From Acidobacteriota bacterium (GTDB lineage Bacteria > Acidobacteriota > Terriglobia > Terriglobales > Acidobacteriaceae), in the NCBI GenBank assembly GCA_021793595.1, contig JAJYSL010000080.1:1-17863 (forward strand): a stretch of 17,863 bases of DNA, written 5' to 3'. The notes under the pieces were generated by a model. The model searched no databases. It was not told where the DNA came from and saw only the letters and a program-made list of their open reading frames with translations. Shown piece by piece: positions 5,792 through 14,407 of this stretch. Made by a program: the position numbers and the translations under genes. The stretch's first letter is position 1. Each line of letters begins with the position of its first letter.

Positions 5792-7621
5792 TTGCCTCCA
5801 ATTCTCAACGGACAATCTCTCCGCAAGGCGTACGGTGCCACGCCGCTGTTCGACAATATTGCCTTCACAGTTTCTGAAGGCGACCGCATTGGCGTCGTCG
5901 GTCCGAACGGCTCCGGTAAATCCACGCTTCTTGAAATTCTTGCGGGGAATATTGAGCCTGACTCCGGCGAAGTTTCGCGCCGGAAGCTGGCGCGGGTTGG
6001 ATACATTGCGCAAAATTCCGAATTTGCTGCCGAGGACACGATCCGTTCGGTGCTGCAACAGTCCCTCGTGCGAATCCGCATACCGCAATCCGAGCACGCA
6101 GCGCGACTGGCGGAAACTTTAGGGCGTGCCGGGTTTGAAGACTTCGATGTGCGCGCGGCAACCCTGTCGGGTGGATGGCGTAAGCGGCTCGCCATTGCCG
6201 AAGCACTGGTGCAGCAACCGGATGTGCTGCTGCTGGATGAACCCACGAATCATCTGGACCTGGCCGGAATTGAGTGGCTGGAGAAACTGCTGCTGAACGC
6301 GTCGTTCGCCTACGTGGTGGTGAGTCATGATCGCTATTTCCTTGAGAATGTCGCGCGCACCATGGTGGAGCTGAATCGCATGTACGCGGAAGGCATCTTC
6401 ACCGTTCAGGGGAACTACAGTCAGTTCCTGGAAAAGAAAGATGAATATCTGCTGGCCCAAACCAAGCGGCAGGATGCACTGGAGAACCGCGTACGCATTG
6501 AAATTGATTGGCTGCGTCGAGGCCCAAAGGCGCGCACGACGAAATCGAAAGCACGAATCGACAGCGCGAACAGCATGATTGGAAACCTGGCGGACATGCG
6601 CTCGCGCAGCCAGACCTCCACCGCGAACATCGATTTTTCCGCTACCGACAGAAAGACCAAGCGACTGGTAGAACTGGAAGACGTTTCCTGCAAGATGGGC
6701 GGGCAGGTTTTGTTTGACAAGCTCAATTTCATCCTGACCGCGGGCATGCGCCTGGGCCTGGTTGGACCGAATGGCAGCGGCAAAACCACCTTACTGCGAT
6801 TGCTGCGCGGAGAACTGGAACCGAATGCTGGTGAAGTTCGTCGCGCGCAGAATTTGCGAATCGTCTACTTCGATCAGAATCGCCAGCTCGACACCAACCT
6901 GACCCTGCGTCGGGCGCTCGCGCCGGACAGCGATTCGGTCATCTATCAGGACCGCGTGCAGCATGTCGCCTCGTGGGCGGAGCGATTCCTATTTACCAGC
7001 GAACAGTTGAATCAGCCGGTTGAGCGACTATCTGGCGGCGAACGGGCACGGGTGCTGATAGCCAAGTTGATGCTGCAACCAGCAGACCTGCTGCTGCTGG
7101 ATGAACCGACCAACGACCTGGACATACCCACACTGGAAATTCTGGAAGAAGGCTTGCTGGAATTTCGCGGAGCTCTGGTTTTGGTGACTCACGATCGCTT
7201 CATGCTGGATAGAGTCTCGACGACCGTGTTAGGCATGGATGGACGCGGCGGAGCGGAGCGGTTCGCCGATTGTTCGCAATGGAACGCGTGGAAGAATGAG
7301 CGCGGCCAGAAGAAAAGCTCTGAGCTTTCGCCCCGATCGACGGAAACTTCCGGTAACGCAACGAAGCATACATCACAAACATCTTCGAATCAGATCAAGA
7401 AAAAACTGTCGTACCTGGAAGCACGGGAATATTCAACCATCGAGCAGGAAATTGCCGACGCGGAGCAGCGCCTGCAATCGCATCGCGAGACCATGGAAGA
7501 TTCCGCGATTGCCACCGATGCTGCGCGCCTGGAGAAAGCTATGGCGGATGTCGCCGAGGCCGAAGGGCGCGTCGACGAACTCTATTTGCGATGGACGGAG
7601 CTGGAAGCCAAGCTGAAATAG
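5792..7621 (+). CDS. uup: ABC-F ATPase, Uup type
   Basis: This 609-residue soluble protein has two fused ABC domains and no membrane segment. Domain 1: Walker A GPNGSGKS (37-44), signature LSGGW (125-129), Walker B VLLLDEPTNHLD (from 145), SHDR. A charged linker spans about 205-290, including a K/R-rich part (RRGPKARTTKSKAR). Domain 2: Walker A GPNGSGKT (325-332), LSGGE (413-417), LLLLDEPTNDLD (from 434), THDR. A C-terminal coiled coil (about 535-609, KKKLSYLEAREYSTIEQEI...) matches the Uup C-terminal nucleic-acid-binding domain, as does the LSGGW signature. Family members act on ribosomes or branched DNA; Uup affects transposon excision and ribosome assembly in E. coli. The start appears to be TTG at 5792, with AAGGA 12 nt upstream; no better in-frame start is seen. 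Confidence 0.92.
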   Translation: MPPILNGQSLRKAYGATPLFDNIAFTVSEGDRIGVVGPNGSGKSTLLEILAGNIEPDSGEVSRRKLARVGYIAQNSEFAAEDTIRSVLQQSLVRIRIPQSEHAARLAETLGRAGFEDFDVRAATLSGGWRKRLAIAEALVQQPDVLLLDEPTNHLDLAGIEWLEKLLLNASFAYVVVSHDRYFLENVARTMVELNRMYAEGIFTVQGNYSQFLEKKDEYLLAQTKRQDALENRVRIEIDWLRRGPKARTTKSKARIDSANSMIGNLADMRSRSQTSTANIDFSATDRKTKRLVELEDVSCKMGGQVLFDKLNFILTAGMRLGLVGPNGSGKTTLLRLLRGELEPNAGEVRRAQNLRIVYFDQNRQLDTNLTLRRALAPDSDSVIYQDRVQHVASWAERFLFTSEQLNQPVERLSGGERARVLIAKLMLQPADLLLLDEPTNDLDIPTLEILEEGLLEFRGALVLVTHDRFMLDRVSTTVLGMDGRGGAERFADCSQWNAWKNERGQKKSSELSPRSTETSGNATKHTSQTSSNQIKKKLSYLEAREYSTIEQEIADAEQRLQSHRETMEDSAIATDAARLEKAMADVAEAEGRVDELYLRWTELEAKLK

Positions 7622-7666
7622 CACAGCCTACAATCAACATTTCTGAAATTGGAGGTTCTTTTCGCA

Positions 7667-8815
7667 ATGAACTATTTTCCACTCCCCAGGCACTCGATTC
7701 TCCGCTTTGTTCTCATCCTGCTTGCAGTTTCTGCAGCTACCCTTCCAGCCACGGCCCAGAACAATCCAGAGCCGCCCGCACCGATCCGTGTCGCCGTTGT
7801 CGGGCTGGTGCACGGGCATGTCGCAGGCTTTCTGCCCGCGCTGAAAAGTCATCCAGAAATTCAACTGGTTGGCATCGAAGAGCCCGATATGGCGCTCGCG
7901 GAAAAATACAACAATCAATTTCACCTGGACCCGAAGCTATTCTTTACCAGCATCGATACGATGATTCAGCAGACGCATCCGCAGGCCCTGCTGGTATACA
8001 CAGCCATCAGCGACCATCGCAAAGTCATTGCGATTGCCGCCGCTCACGGGATCAGCGTTATGGTCGAAAAGCCACTGGCCACGACGTTGGACGATGCATT
8101 GGCAATTCGAAAAACCGCGCGCGAACACCACATCCAGGTGCTGGTGAACTACGAAACTACGTGGTACTCCAGCAATCGCGGAGCCTATGAACAATTGCAG
8201 CAGGGAAAGCTGGGCGAGTTGCACAAAGTGATCTTCCGCGATGGGCACCAGGGGCCGAAGGAAATTGGAGTCGGACCGGAATTTCTAAGCTGGCTCACCG
8301 ACCCGCAAAAGAATGGCGCAGGCGCATTGTTTGATTTTGGCTGCTACGGCGCGGACCTGGTTACATGGCTGACGCACGGCGAGATACCCATCAGCGTCAC
8401 GGCTGTGGCGCAAACGGATAAGCCAAATCTGTATCCGCATGTTGATGACGATGCCACCATTATCGTGCGCTATCCAAAAATGCAGGCGGTGCTGATGCCT
8501 TCCTGGGATTGGTCATTCAACGTGAAAGACATGGCGCTGTATGGGGCCAAGGGGTCGGCTGTTACGGTGGGACCGGATCAACTGCGGGTGCGCTACGAAG
8601 GGCAGAGCCGGTCAACACTGCTTACACCGCCGCCGTTGCTTGCGCCGCAGGATGATTCGCTGCACTACCTGGTTGCAGTTTTGCGAGGACAGTTGATTCC
8701 GAAGGGAGACCCAACCGCGCTTGATACGAACATCATCGTGATGCAGATTCTCAGCGCGGCTCGCGACTCCGCGCGTACCGGTCGCACGATCCTGTTAAAG
8801 CCGCTTCCGGAATAA
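7667..8815 (+). CDS. Exported Gfo/Idh/MocA family oxidoreductase
   Basis: This 382-residue protein has a Sec-type signal peptide without twin arginine (hydrophobic SILRFVLILLAVSAATLPAT, likely cut after ATA at about 30). A Rossmann start follows, IRVAVVGLVHGHVAGF (from 40), then the family landmark EKP (134-136, VMVEKPLATT) and the C-terminal-domain motif GAGALFDFGCYGADLVTWL (from 217). These proteins usually use NAD(P) to oxidise or reduce sugars and related substrates. The dinucleotide loop is GLVHGH rather than the usual GxGxxG, and export points to the periplasm. The substrate is unknown. I take ATG 7667, with GGAGG 11 nt upstream; a TTG at 7649 overlaps the ribosome binding site. It lies 45 nt after uup and may be read from the same transcript. 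Confidence 0.88.
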   Translation: MNYFPLPRHSILRFVLILLAVSAATLPATAQNNPEPPAPIRVAVVGLVHGHVAGFLPALKSHPEIQLVGIEEPDMALAEKYNNQFHLDPKLFFTSIDTMIQQTHPQALLVYTAISDHRKVIAIAAAHGISVMVEKPLATTLDDALAIRKTAREHHIQVLVNYETTWYSSNRGAYEQLQQGKLGELHKVIFRDGHQGPKEIGVGPEFLSWLTDPQKNGAGALFDFGCYGADLVTWLTHGEIPISVTAVAQTDKPNLYPHVDDDATIIVRYPKMQAVLMPSWDWSFNVKDMALYGAKGSAVTVGPDQLRVRYEGQSRSTLLTPPPLLAPQDDSLHYLVAVLRGQLIPKGDPTALDTNIIVMQILSAARDSARTGRTILLKPLPE

Positions 8816-8820
8816 AAAGT

Positions 8821-8852
8821 CAGGGAGTGCCAAACGTACGCTGCACTCCCTG
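8821..8852 (-). terminator. Intrinsic terminator between convergent genes
   Basis: CAGGGAGTGC (8821-8830) and GCACTCCCTG (8843-8852) form a perfect 10-bp stem around a 12-nt loop. On the minus strand the stem is followed by ACTTTTTATT, a suitable U-run, so it should end transcripts of the PfpI-like gene. Read from the plus strand it lacks a U-tract but may still slow read-through from the Gfo/Idh/MocA gene. Confidence 0.8.
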
Positions 8853-8884
8853 TATCCCTACAAAAACGTCTTTGGATTTGGCTG

Positions 8885-9448
8885 TTAAGCGTGTCTACCG
8901 GCCATCATCTCGACTCCAGAAAACTGTTCGATCATCGTTCGATTGAATGCCGGCAGGTCATCCGGCTTGCGGCTGGTTGTTAAATTTTTGTCTACTATCA
9001 CCTGCTGATCGGTCCATTCTGCGCCGGCATTTTTCAGGTCGGTCTTCAGCGACGGCCACGATGTCAACTTGCGGCCTCTTAGGACGCCCGCTTCAATCAA
9101 CATCTGCGGCCCGTGACAAATGGCGGCCACCGGTTTGCCGGAATCAAAAAATCTCTTCACGAAGTTGACGGCGATTGGATCCATGCGCAATTTGTCTGGA
9201 TTCATGACGCCTCCTGGAATCAATAGCGCGTCGTAGTCGTCGGCGTTGGCCCCCTTCAGTTCACGGTCGACTTTCACTTTGTCGCCCCAATCGGTCGACT
9301 TCCATCCCTTGATTTCGCCGATATGGGGAGAGATCACTTCAGTTTTGGCGCCTGCTTGCTCCAATGCTTTTTTAGGCTCCGCCAATTCCACCTGTTCGAA
9401 CCCGTCCGTGGAGAGAATGGCGATTTTCTTTCCCGAAAGATCGTCCAT
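8885..9448 (-). CDS. PfpI/DJ-1 superfamily cysteine protein (YhbO-like)
   Basis: This 187-residue single-domain protein has the DJ-1/PfpI layout. It starts KKIAILSTDGFEQVELAEP with the conserved Glu at E18, has DALLIPGG (73-80), then the nucleophile elbow AAICHGPQML with C111-H112, and ends with ...LTTSRKPDDLPAF. Members are cytoplasmic and described variously as proteases, chaperones, glyoxalases or deglycases in carbonyl or oxidative stress; the exact reaction is disputed. ATG 9448 is preceded by GGAAGAGG with an 8-nt spacer; an upstream TTG at 9478 lacks such support. It is the last of three minus-strand genes and ends in the 8821-8852 terminator. Confidence 0.9.
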   Translation of the reverse strand: MDDLSGKKIAILSTDGFEQVELAEPKKALEQAGAKTEVISPHIGEIKGWKSTDWGDKVKVDRELKGANADDYDALLIPGGVMNPDKLRMDPIAVNFVKRFFDSGKPVAAICHGPQMLIEAGVLRGRKLTSWPSLKTDLKNAGAEWTDQQVIVDKNLTTSRKPDDLPAFNRTMIEQFSGVEMMAGRHA

Positions 9449-9513
9449 GGTTTGTACCTCTTCCAAGTAAGAGGACAAAAACTATCCAATCGTTGCCGCT
9501 GCGTCGTGATAAA

Positions 9514-9537
9514 AAAACGTGAAAATAGAAACGTTTT
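9514..9537 (-). terminator. Weak terminator-like stem after the MBL-fold gene
   Basis: On the minus strand AAAACGT and ACGTTTT (plus positions 9514-9520 and 9531-9537) can pair around a 10-nt loop, and a run of seven T overlaps the 3' arm. It begins 6 nt after the MBL-fold hydrolase stop. The stem is AT-rich and weak, so partial termination, or an operator for the downstream PfpI-like gene, are both possible. Confidence 0.3.
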
Positions 9538-9543
9538 GTGTTC

Positions 9544-10584
9544 TTAGAGTTCCCACCAGAAGGTTTGTAGATTTTCTCCGGTGACATCGTGCGCCGCGCC
9601 AGGAGGCGGAAGAAAGAGCGAAATATTCTTCTCTGCGGCAACGTTCATCAAACGTTCAATTGGCTCCTGCCAGGGATGAAACGCCAAATTGAACAAACCC
9701 CAATGAATCGGCAGCAACAGTTTCCCTCGCAAATCCAGGTGCGCTTCCGCAGCATGGATGGGCCCCATGTGAATATCCTGCCAATCCGCGTCGTAGGCGC
9801 CGATTTCCAACATGGTTAGATCGAATGGACCGTAGGCATCACCTATGGCGCAAAAGCCCGGGAACATTCCGGAATCTCCTCCGAAAAAAATGTTGTGCCT
9901 GGGTCCGCGAATCACAAACGAAGACCACAAGGTCTCGTTTCTTCCCCACAAACTACGCCCTGAAAAATGGCGCGCCGGTGTAGCCGTAATTCTGCGGTCC
10001 GAACCGAGGCTGGTGGATTGTCCCCAGTTCAATTCCGTAATTTTCTGCGGCGCGATTCCCCAGGATTCCAAGTGACTTCGACAGCCGACTGAGGCGATGA
10101 AGCGCGTACGATCGTGTTTCTGCAGTACCGCAAGTTGCTCGATGGTGGGACGATCCAGATGATCGTAATGGTCGTGCGAGACCAACACGGCATCGAGCGG
10201 GGGCAGGTCTTTCAATGCCAGCGTGGGAGGATAAAAGCGCTTCGGACCCGCAAACGAGACAAACGAAGCGCGCTCGCTCCAAACCGGATCGGTCAGGATC
10301 GTCATTCCGTCGATTTCAAGCAACAGGGTGGAATGACCCATCCAGGTGACACGCAGTCCCTGTAGTGAGGGCGTGCGGTAGACCGATGTATCCGTGCGAA
10401 AGGGTCCGATCGGCTTCTTCGGATTCCCACGCCGCCGCTCCAACAGCAAGCGGCGAATCATGCGGGGCGCCTTGCCGCCTCCCATCAAGCTTGTTGGCAC
10501 TGTATTGAGAAATTTACTCCCTAGCACTTCTGCTGGAGCAAAGGCTTCGGCGGCAGGTTCCAACGGTGCAATCAGTTTCGACAT
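9544..10584 (-). CDS. Metallo-beta-lactamase-fold hydrolase, NAPE-PLD/UlaG-like
   Basis: This 346-residue protein shows the dinuclear zinc hydrolase signature: SHDHYDHLD (H137, H139, D141, H142), H206 in ATPARHFSGR, D237 in FFGGDSGM and H294 in LLPIHWG. VTWMGHSTLLLEIDG (79-93), EIGAYDADW and the ARHFSGR/PIHWG segments are typical of the COG2220 group that contains mammalian N-acyl-phosphatidylethanolamine phospholipase D and bacterial homologues. There is no signal peptide; the first about 60 residues are a basic lead-in typical of this group. A phosphodiesterase acting on lipid-like substrates is the family-level prediction; the true substrate is unknown. The ATG at 10584 has no clear Shine-Dalgarno. 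It lies between ybiT and the PfpI-like gene on the same strand. Confidence 0.88.
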   Translation of the reverse strand: MSKLIAPLEPAAEAFAPAEVLGSKFLNTVPTSLMGGGKAPRMIRRLLLERRRGNPKKPIGPFRTDTSVYRTPSLQGLRVTWMGHSTLLLEIDGMTILTDPVWSERASFVSFAGPKRFYPPTLALKDLPPLDAVLVSHDHYDHLDRPTIEQLAVLQKHDRTRFIASVGCRSHLESWGIAPQKITELNWGQSTSLGSDRRITATPARHFSGRSLWGRNETLWSSFVIRGPRHNIFFGGDSGMFPGFCAIGDAYGPFDLTMLEIGAYDADWQDIHMGPIHAAEAHLDLRGKLLLPIHWGLFNLAFHPWQEPIERLMNVAAEKNISLFLPPPGAAHDVTGENLQTFWWEL

Positions 10585-10724
10585 AGTTGGGTCACGTATC
10601 GTGCAACCAGGGTCAGCAATCCTTTAGATGCGGGAATCCTGGGGATGATGCAACACAATGCGCAGCCATGGAAACGGCGCAGATTCGATAGATTCCATTG
10701 CCCCTGGGAGCCTTTCAAAGTGGA

Positions 10725-10756
10725 GGTATGTTGAAAGCTATGGCCTTCGACATACC
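10725..10756. repeat. 11-bp inverted repeat after ybiT
   Basis: GGTATGTTGAA (10725-10735) and TTCGACATACC (10746-10756) pair over 11 positions with one G-U, around a 10-nt loop. The repeat starts 12 nt beyond the ybiT stop. No U-run follows on the minus strand, so it is not a classical terminator. It may be an mRNA 3'-end or processing hairpin, or an operator for the MBL-fold gene. Confidence 0.4.
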
Positions 10757-10768
10757 GCCCGCTTGCAC

Positions 10769-12394
10769 CTAGCGCGAAACAGCTACGCGAGACTGCAAAA
10801 ACTCCGCATACGGCCCTTTGAAGTCCTGAATCTTGTGATCCTCAAAATTCCAGATGCGCGTCGCTACCTCGTCGATCAATTCCTGATCGTGGGTCACTAA
10901 CAAGACTGTTCCCTCATATTTTTGCAGCGCCTGGTTCAATGCATTAATGGCTTCAAGATCAAGATGGTTCGTCGGTTCATCGAATATCAGAAAGTTCGGC
11001 TTCTGCATCATCAGGCGGCAGAACAGTAATCGGGCCGCTTCTCCGCCCGATAGCGCCTCGGTCGGCTTCATGCCTTCTTCTCCGCTGAACAGCATCTGTC
11101 CCAGCACGCCACGAATATCTTCCTTGGTTGCTTTCGGATCGAACTGATGCAGCCAATCCGCGGCTGTCGTTCCCTTTTCGATAGTGGAGGTATGATCCTG
11201 CGCGAAGTAGCCGATCTGCGCCTCGTGGCCCCACTTGACCTTGCCGCTGTCAATATCGTTGCTGGGATTTCCTCCTGGTAAGTGATGCATCTTGGGAGCA
11301 TGAGCCAGAAGCGCCTTCACCAGTGTGGTCTTCCCCTGGCCGTTGCGGCCAATCAGGCAAATCTTCTCTCCGCGCGTTACCGAAGCGCTGAATCCATCAA
11401 TAACAACATGGTCGCCATAGGCTTTACGAACGCCTTCGGCTTCCAGAATATGTTTGCCTGACGGGCGCAGTTGATCGAAGCGAATGTAGGGACGGGCGAT
11501 ATTCGAGCGTGCCAACTCGCTGGTTTGCAGCCGCTCCACTTCCTTTTTGCGAGAGGTCACCTGGCTGGATCGCGTACCGGCCGAAAACCGCGCGATAAAT
11601 TCATTCAGCTGGGCAATCTTCTTCTCGCGCTCCTCATTCTGCGCTTCCAGACGCGTCCGCACTTGCGTCTTGGCCAGCACCATATCGTCGTAACCGCCGG
11701 TGTAGGTGATGATGGTTTGATAATCAATGTCCGCGATGTGTGTGCAAACATTGTTCAGGAAATAGCGATCGTGCGAAATCGTGATCAGCGTGCCTTCGCG
11801 ATGAGTTAAAAAGTCCTCCAACCAGTGGATGGAGTCGAGATCAAGATAGTTCGTCGGCTCATCCAGCAGCAGCGCCTGGGGGTTGCCAAACAATGCCTGC
11901 GCCAGCAAAATCCGCATTTTCTGGCCGCCTTGCAATTCGCCCATCTTGCGCTCATGAACTTCATTCGGAATGTCGAGCCCCTGTAAAAGAATGGCGGCAT
12001 CGCTCTCGGCCGTATATCCGTCTTCCTCGCCGATGATGCCTTCCAATTCGCCGAGACGCATTCCATCGTCGTCGTCCAGCTCATGCTTTTCGTAGATACG
12101 GTCGCGCTCTTCCAAAGCCGCCCACAGACCCTTGTTGCCCATAATGACGGTATCAATCACTCGATAGGCATCGAACGCATACTGATCCTGACGGAGGACG
12201 CCCAGCTTTTTCGGGCGCACCACCACACCCTTCTGCGGTTCGAGATCTCCGCTGAGGACTTTCATAAACGTGGTTTTGCCGGCTCCGTTGGGACCGGTCA
12301 GGCCATAGCGGCGACCTGCGGTAAATGTGGTGGATACATCTTCGAACAAAATCTTCGAACCATAGCGCATGCTTACATTGCTGACAGAAATCAT
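10769..12394 (-). CDS. ybiT: ABC-F ATPase, YbiT type
   Basis: This 541-residue protein has two ABC domains and no membrane segment. Domain 1: Walker A GPNGAGKT (34-41), degenerate signature LQGGQ (154-158), ALLLDEPTNYLD, ISHDRYFLNNVCTHIADIDY. An arm-type insertion with a run of acidic residues lies near 105-125, the linker at about 235-310 (including RFSAGTRSSQVTSRKK). Domain 2: GRNGQGKT (349-356), LSGGE (448-452), LIFDEPTNHLD. Start, length and strings such as VLRQDQYAFD, VIDTVIMGNK and CTHIADIDY match E. coli YbiT rather than EttA or Uup. YbiT proteins bind the ribosome and are thought to help stalled or difficult translation. ATG 12394 has AAGG 5 nt upstream. It is transcribed away from kdgK. 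Confidence 0.93.
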   Translation of the reverse strand: MISVSNVSMRYGSKILFEDVSTTFTAGRRYGLTGPNGAGKTTFMKVLSGDLEPQKGVVVRPKKLGVLRQDQYAFDAYRVIDTVIMGNKGLWAALEERDRIYEKHELDDDDGMRLGELEGIIGEEDGYTAESDAAILLQGLDIPNEVHERKMGELQGGQKMRILLAQALFGNPQALLLDEPTNYLDLDSIHWLEDFLTHREGTLITISHDRYFLNNVCTHIADIDYQTIITYTGGYDDMVLAKTQVRTRLEAQNEEREKKIAQLNEFIARFSAGTRSSQVTSRKKEVERLQTSELARSNIARPYIRFDQLRPSGKHILEAEGVRKAYGDHVVIDGFSASVTRGEKICLIGRNGQGKTTLVKALLAHAPKMHHLPGGNPSNDIDSGKVKWGHEAQIGYFAQDHTSTIEKGTTAADWLHQFDPKATKEDIRGVLGQMLFSGEEGMKPTEALSGGEAARLLFCRLMMQKPNFLIFDEPTNHLDLEAINALNQALQKYEGTVLLVTHDQELIDEVATRIWNFEDHKIQDFKGPYAEFLQSRVAVSR

Positions 12395-12600
12395 ATCTAC
12401 CTTGAGTTTTTCACATTTGCGGCGGGAACGGGCGCTGGACTGGCTCGAATAGCCTGTCTGAGACTGGCTGATTTCGTTTTCATTTGAACGTCAACTATCA
12501 TGCGAGCAGTCCGACCAATCGCCGGAGACTGCAAATAATCAACGGAGCTGGACCTCGGACAGAGAGCGAAACTCGGAAAACATTGAAAGGAAATGCAGGA

Positions 12601-13710
12601 ATGAACGATGCCAAGCAACTCGACCTGAAGCCACATGAGACGTGCCGCTGGGACCTTGTCAGCCTGGGCGAGGTAATGTTGCGCCTGGATCCAGGCGATG
12701 AGCGCGTGGCCACGACGAGGAATTTTCGGGCCTGGGAAGGCGGCGGCGAGTATAACGTGGCCCGTGGCCTGCGACGCTGCTTCAATCTGCGCACCGCGGT
12801 CGTCACCGCGCTGGCGGACAATGCCGTGGGCCGGTTGATTGAGGATCTGATGCTGCAGGGCGGAGTCGATCTTTCACATTTACTGTGGGTTCCCTATGAT
12901 GGCGTGGGCCGGACGGTTCGCAATGGGTTGAATTTTACCGAGCGAGGTTTTGGCGTGCGCGCGGCACTCGGCTGCTCCGATCGCGGACACACGGCCGCCT
13001 CGCAATTGAAGCCGGGAATGATCGATTGGGATGAGATTTTTGGCCGTGAAGGGGCGCGATGGTTCCATACGGGCGGCATCTTCTGTGCGCTTTCAGAAAC
13101 TGCGCCGCTGGTGGCGCGCGAAGCCATGCAGGCCGCGCATCGCCACGGCACCATCATTTCCTATGACCTGAACTATCGCGACTCGCTCTGGAAATCGATT
13201 GGCGGCAAAAAGCGTGCTTGCGAAGTGAATCGCGAGCTCGCCAGTCTTGTCGATGTGATGCTGGGCAATGAAGAGGACTTTACCGCTGCGCTGGGATTTG
13301 AAATCAAAGGTGTCGACGATAATCTCACCGACCTGGATACAGCACAGTTTCGCGCCATGATTCACCACGCGGTGGCTGAGTACCCGAATTTTCGCGTAGT
13401 CGGTACCACGCTGCGCCATGCGAAAACTGCGACCCGCAACGATTGGGGCGCGATCTGCTATTACGGTGGCGAGTTTTATGAAGCGCGACCGATGCCGGAC
13501 CTGGAGATTTTCGATCGCGTCGGCGGCGGCGATTCCTTTGCTTCAGGATTGATCTACGGTCTGTTGAGCGGAAAAGATCCGCAGTGGGCGGTAGATTGCG
13601 GCTGTGCGCACGGAGCGCTGGCGATGACGACGCCCGGCGACACCACCATGGCAACCTTCAACGAAGTGGAACGACTGATGCGGGGCACCAGCGCGCGCGT
13701 GATTCGATAA
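12601..13710 (+). CDS. kdgK: 2-keto-3-deoxygluconate kinase (PfkB family)
   Basis: This 369-residue ribokinase-fold sugar kinase has the PfkB N-terminal signature GGGEYNVARGL (47-57) after WDLVSLGEVMLRLDPG, and the C-terminal anion-hole/catalytic motif VGGGDSFASGL with the base D311. YDLNYRDSLW (188-197) and LGNEEDF fit KDG kinases. The reaction converts 2-keto-3-deoxy-D-gluconate plus ATP to KDPG in the cytoplasm. The adjacent KDPG aldolase gene, 43 nt downstream, strongly supports this assignment over fructokinase or ribokinase. The frame is open back to 12484, but the start at 12601 is preferred: AGGA elements lie just upstream and the preceding 39 residues have no family character. KDG would come from pectin, alginate or uronate breakdown; no such genes are adjacent. 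Confidence 0.88.
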   Translation: MNDAKQLDLKPHETCRWDLVSLGEVMLRLDPGDERVATTRNFRAWEGGGEYNVARGLRRCFNLRTAVVTALADNAVGRLIEDLMLQGGVDLSHLLWVPYDGVGRTVRNGLNFTERGFGVRAALGCSDRGHTAASQLKPGMIDWDEIFGREGARWFHTGGIFCALSETAPLVAREAMQAAHRHGTIISYDLNYRDSLWKSIGGKKRACEVNRELASLVDVMLGNEEDFTAALGFEIKGVDDNLTDLDTAQFRAMIHHAVAEYPNFRVVGTTLRHAKTATRNDWGAICYYGGEFYEARPMPDLEIFDRVGGGDSFASGLIYGLLSGKDPQWAVDCGCAHGALAMTTPGDTTMATFNEVERLMRGTSARVIR

Positions 13711-13753
13711 CCGCGATCGACCCAAACGCGTTGCGCAAACAAGGAGACTTCTA

Positions 13754-14407
13754 ATGCACAAAACGAAAATCATGCAGCACATGCACGAACTAAGCCTGGT
13801 TCCCGTGCTTCGTGCCTCCTCCGCGCAGGAGGCGATCACCATTGCAGACGCCATCATGGCGGGCGGTGTCAACATTCTGGAAGTCACCATGACGGTGCCG
13901 GGAGCCATCCGCGTCATTGAGCAGTTGGCGAATCACCATGGCGCGAAATTGCTGCTTGGCGCAGGCACAGTTCTCGATCCGGAAACCGCTCGCAGCTGCA
14001 TCCTTGCGGGAGCACAATTCATTGTCAGTCCAGCCCTTGATCTGCGCACCATTGAGCTTTGTCGCCGCTATAGTGTGCCGATTATGCCCGGAGCGTTGAC
14101 GCCCACGGAGATCGTTTCCGCGTGGCAGGCGGGTGCCGATGTTGTGAAAGTATTTCCGTGCAGCGCTCTGGGCGGCGCGAAGTATCTGAAGGCCCTGCAG
14201 GGGCCATTGCCGCAGATTCAGATGATTCCCACCGGAGGCGTGTCACTGGCCACGGCGGAGGAGTTTCTCGCAGCAGGCGCCTTTGCGTTAGGCGTTGGCG
14301 GCGATCTGGTCGATGCCAAGGCGGCCCGCGAAGGCCGCACCGGCGTGATCACAGAGAACGCTCAGAAGTACATCAGCATTGTCAACAAGTTCCGCGGTGC
14401 AAGTTAG
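13754..14407 (+). CDS. eda: KDPG/KHG aldolase
   Basis: This 217-residue class I aldolase has Schiff-base Lys132 in GADVVKVFPCSALGG, the catalytic-base Glu43 in ILEVTMTVPGA, LLLGAGTVLDPETA (67-80), FIVSP, MPGALTP and the phosphate-binding PTGGV (159-163). It cleaves 2-keto-3-deoxy-6-phosphogluconate to pyruvate and glyceraldehyde-3-phosphate, the last Entner-Doudoroff step. At the position of E. coli Arg49 it has Thr (EVTMT), as in B. subtilis-like KdgA proteins as I recall them, so specificity may differ from E. coli Eda. The start has AAGGAG 7 nt upstream. It forms an operon with kdgK. A 5-bp stem CAGGC/GCCTG follows the stop at 14409-14421 but lacks a U-run. Confidence 0.92.
   Translation: MHKTKIMQHMHELSLVPVLRASSAQEAITIADAIMAGGVNILEVTMTVPGAIRVIEQLANHHGAKLLLGAGTVLDPETARSCILAGAQFIVSPALDLRTIELCRRYSVPIMPGALTPTEIVSAWQAGADVVKVFPCSALGGAKYLKALQGPLPQIQMIPTGGVSLATAEEFLAAGAFALGVGGDLVDAKAAREGRTGVITENAQKYISIVNKFRGAS

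Noticed and set aside
5792..12394. The two ABC-F genes as antibiotic self-resistance for the polyketide locus
   Set aside because: Their signatures fit Uup and YbiT, conserved housekeeping subfamilies, rather than the Vga/Lsa/Msr resistance types, and they lie outside the composition-shifted region.
12395..12600. Divergent promoters or a riboswitch between ybiT and kdgK
   Set aside because: TTGACG and TTGAAC look-alikes occur, but no well-spaced -10 partner and no recognisable riboswitch fold was found.
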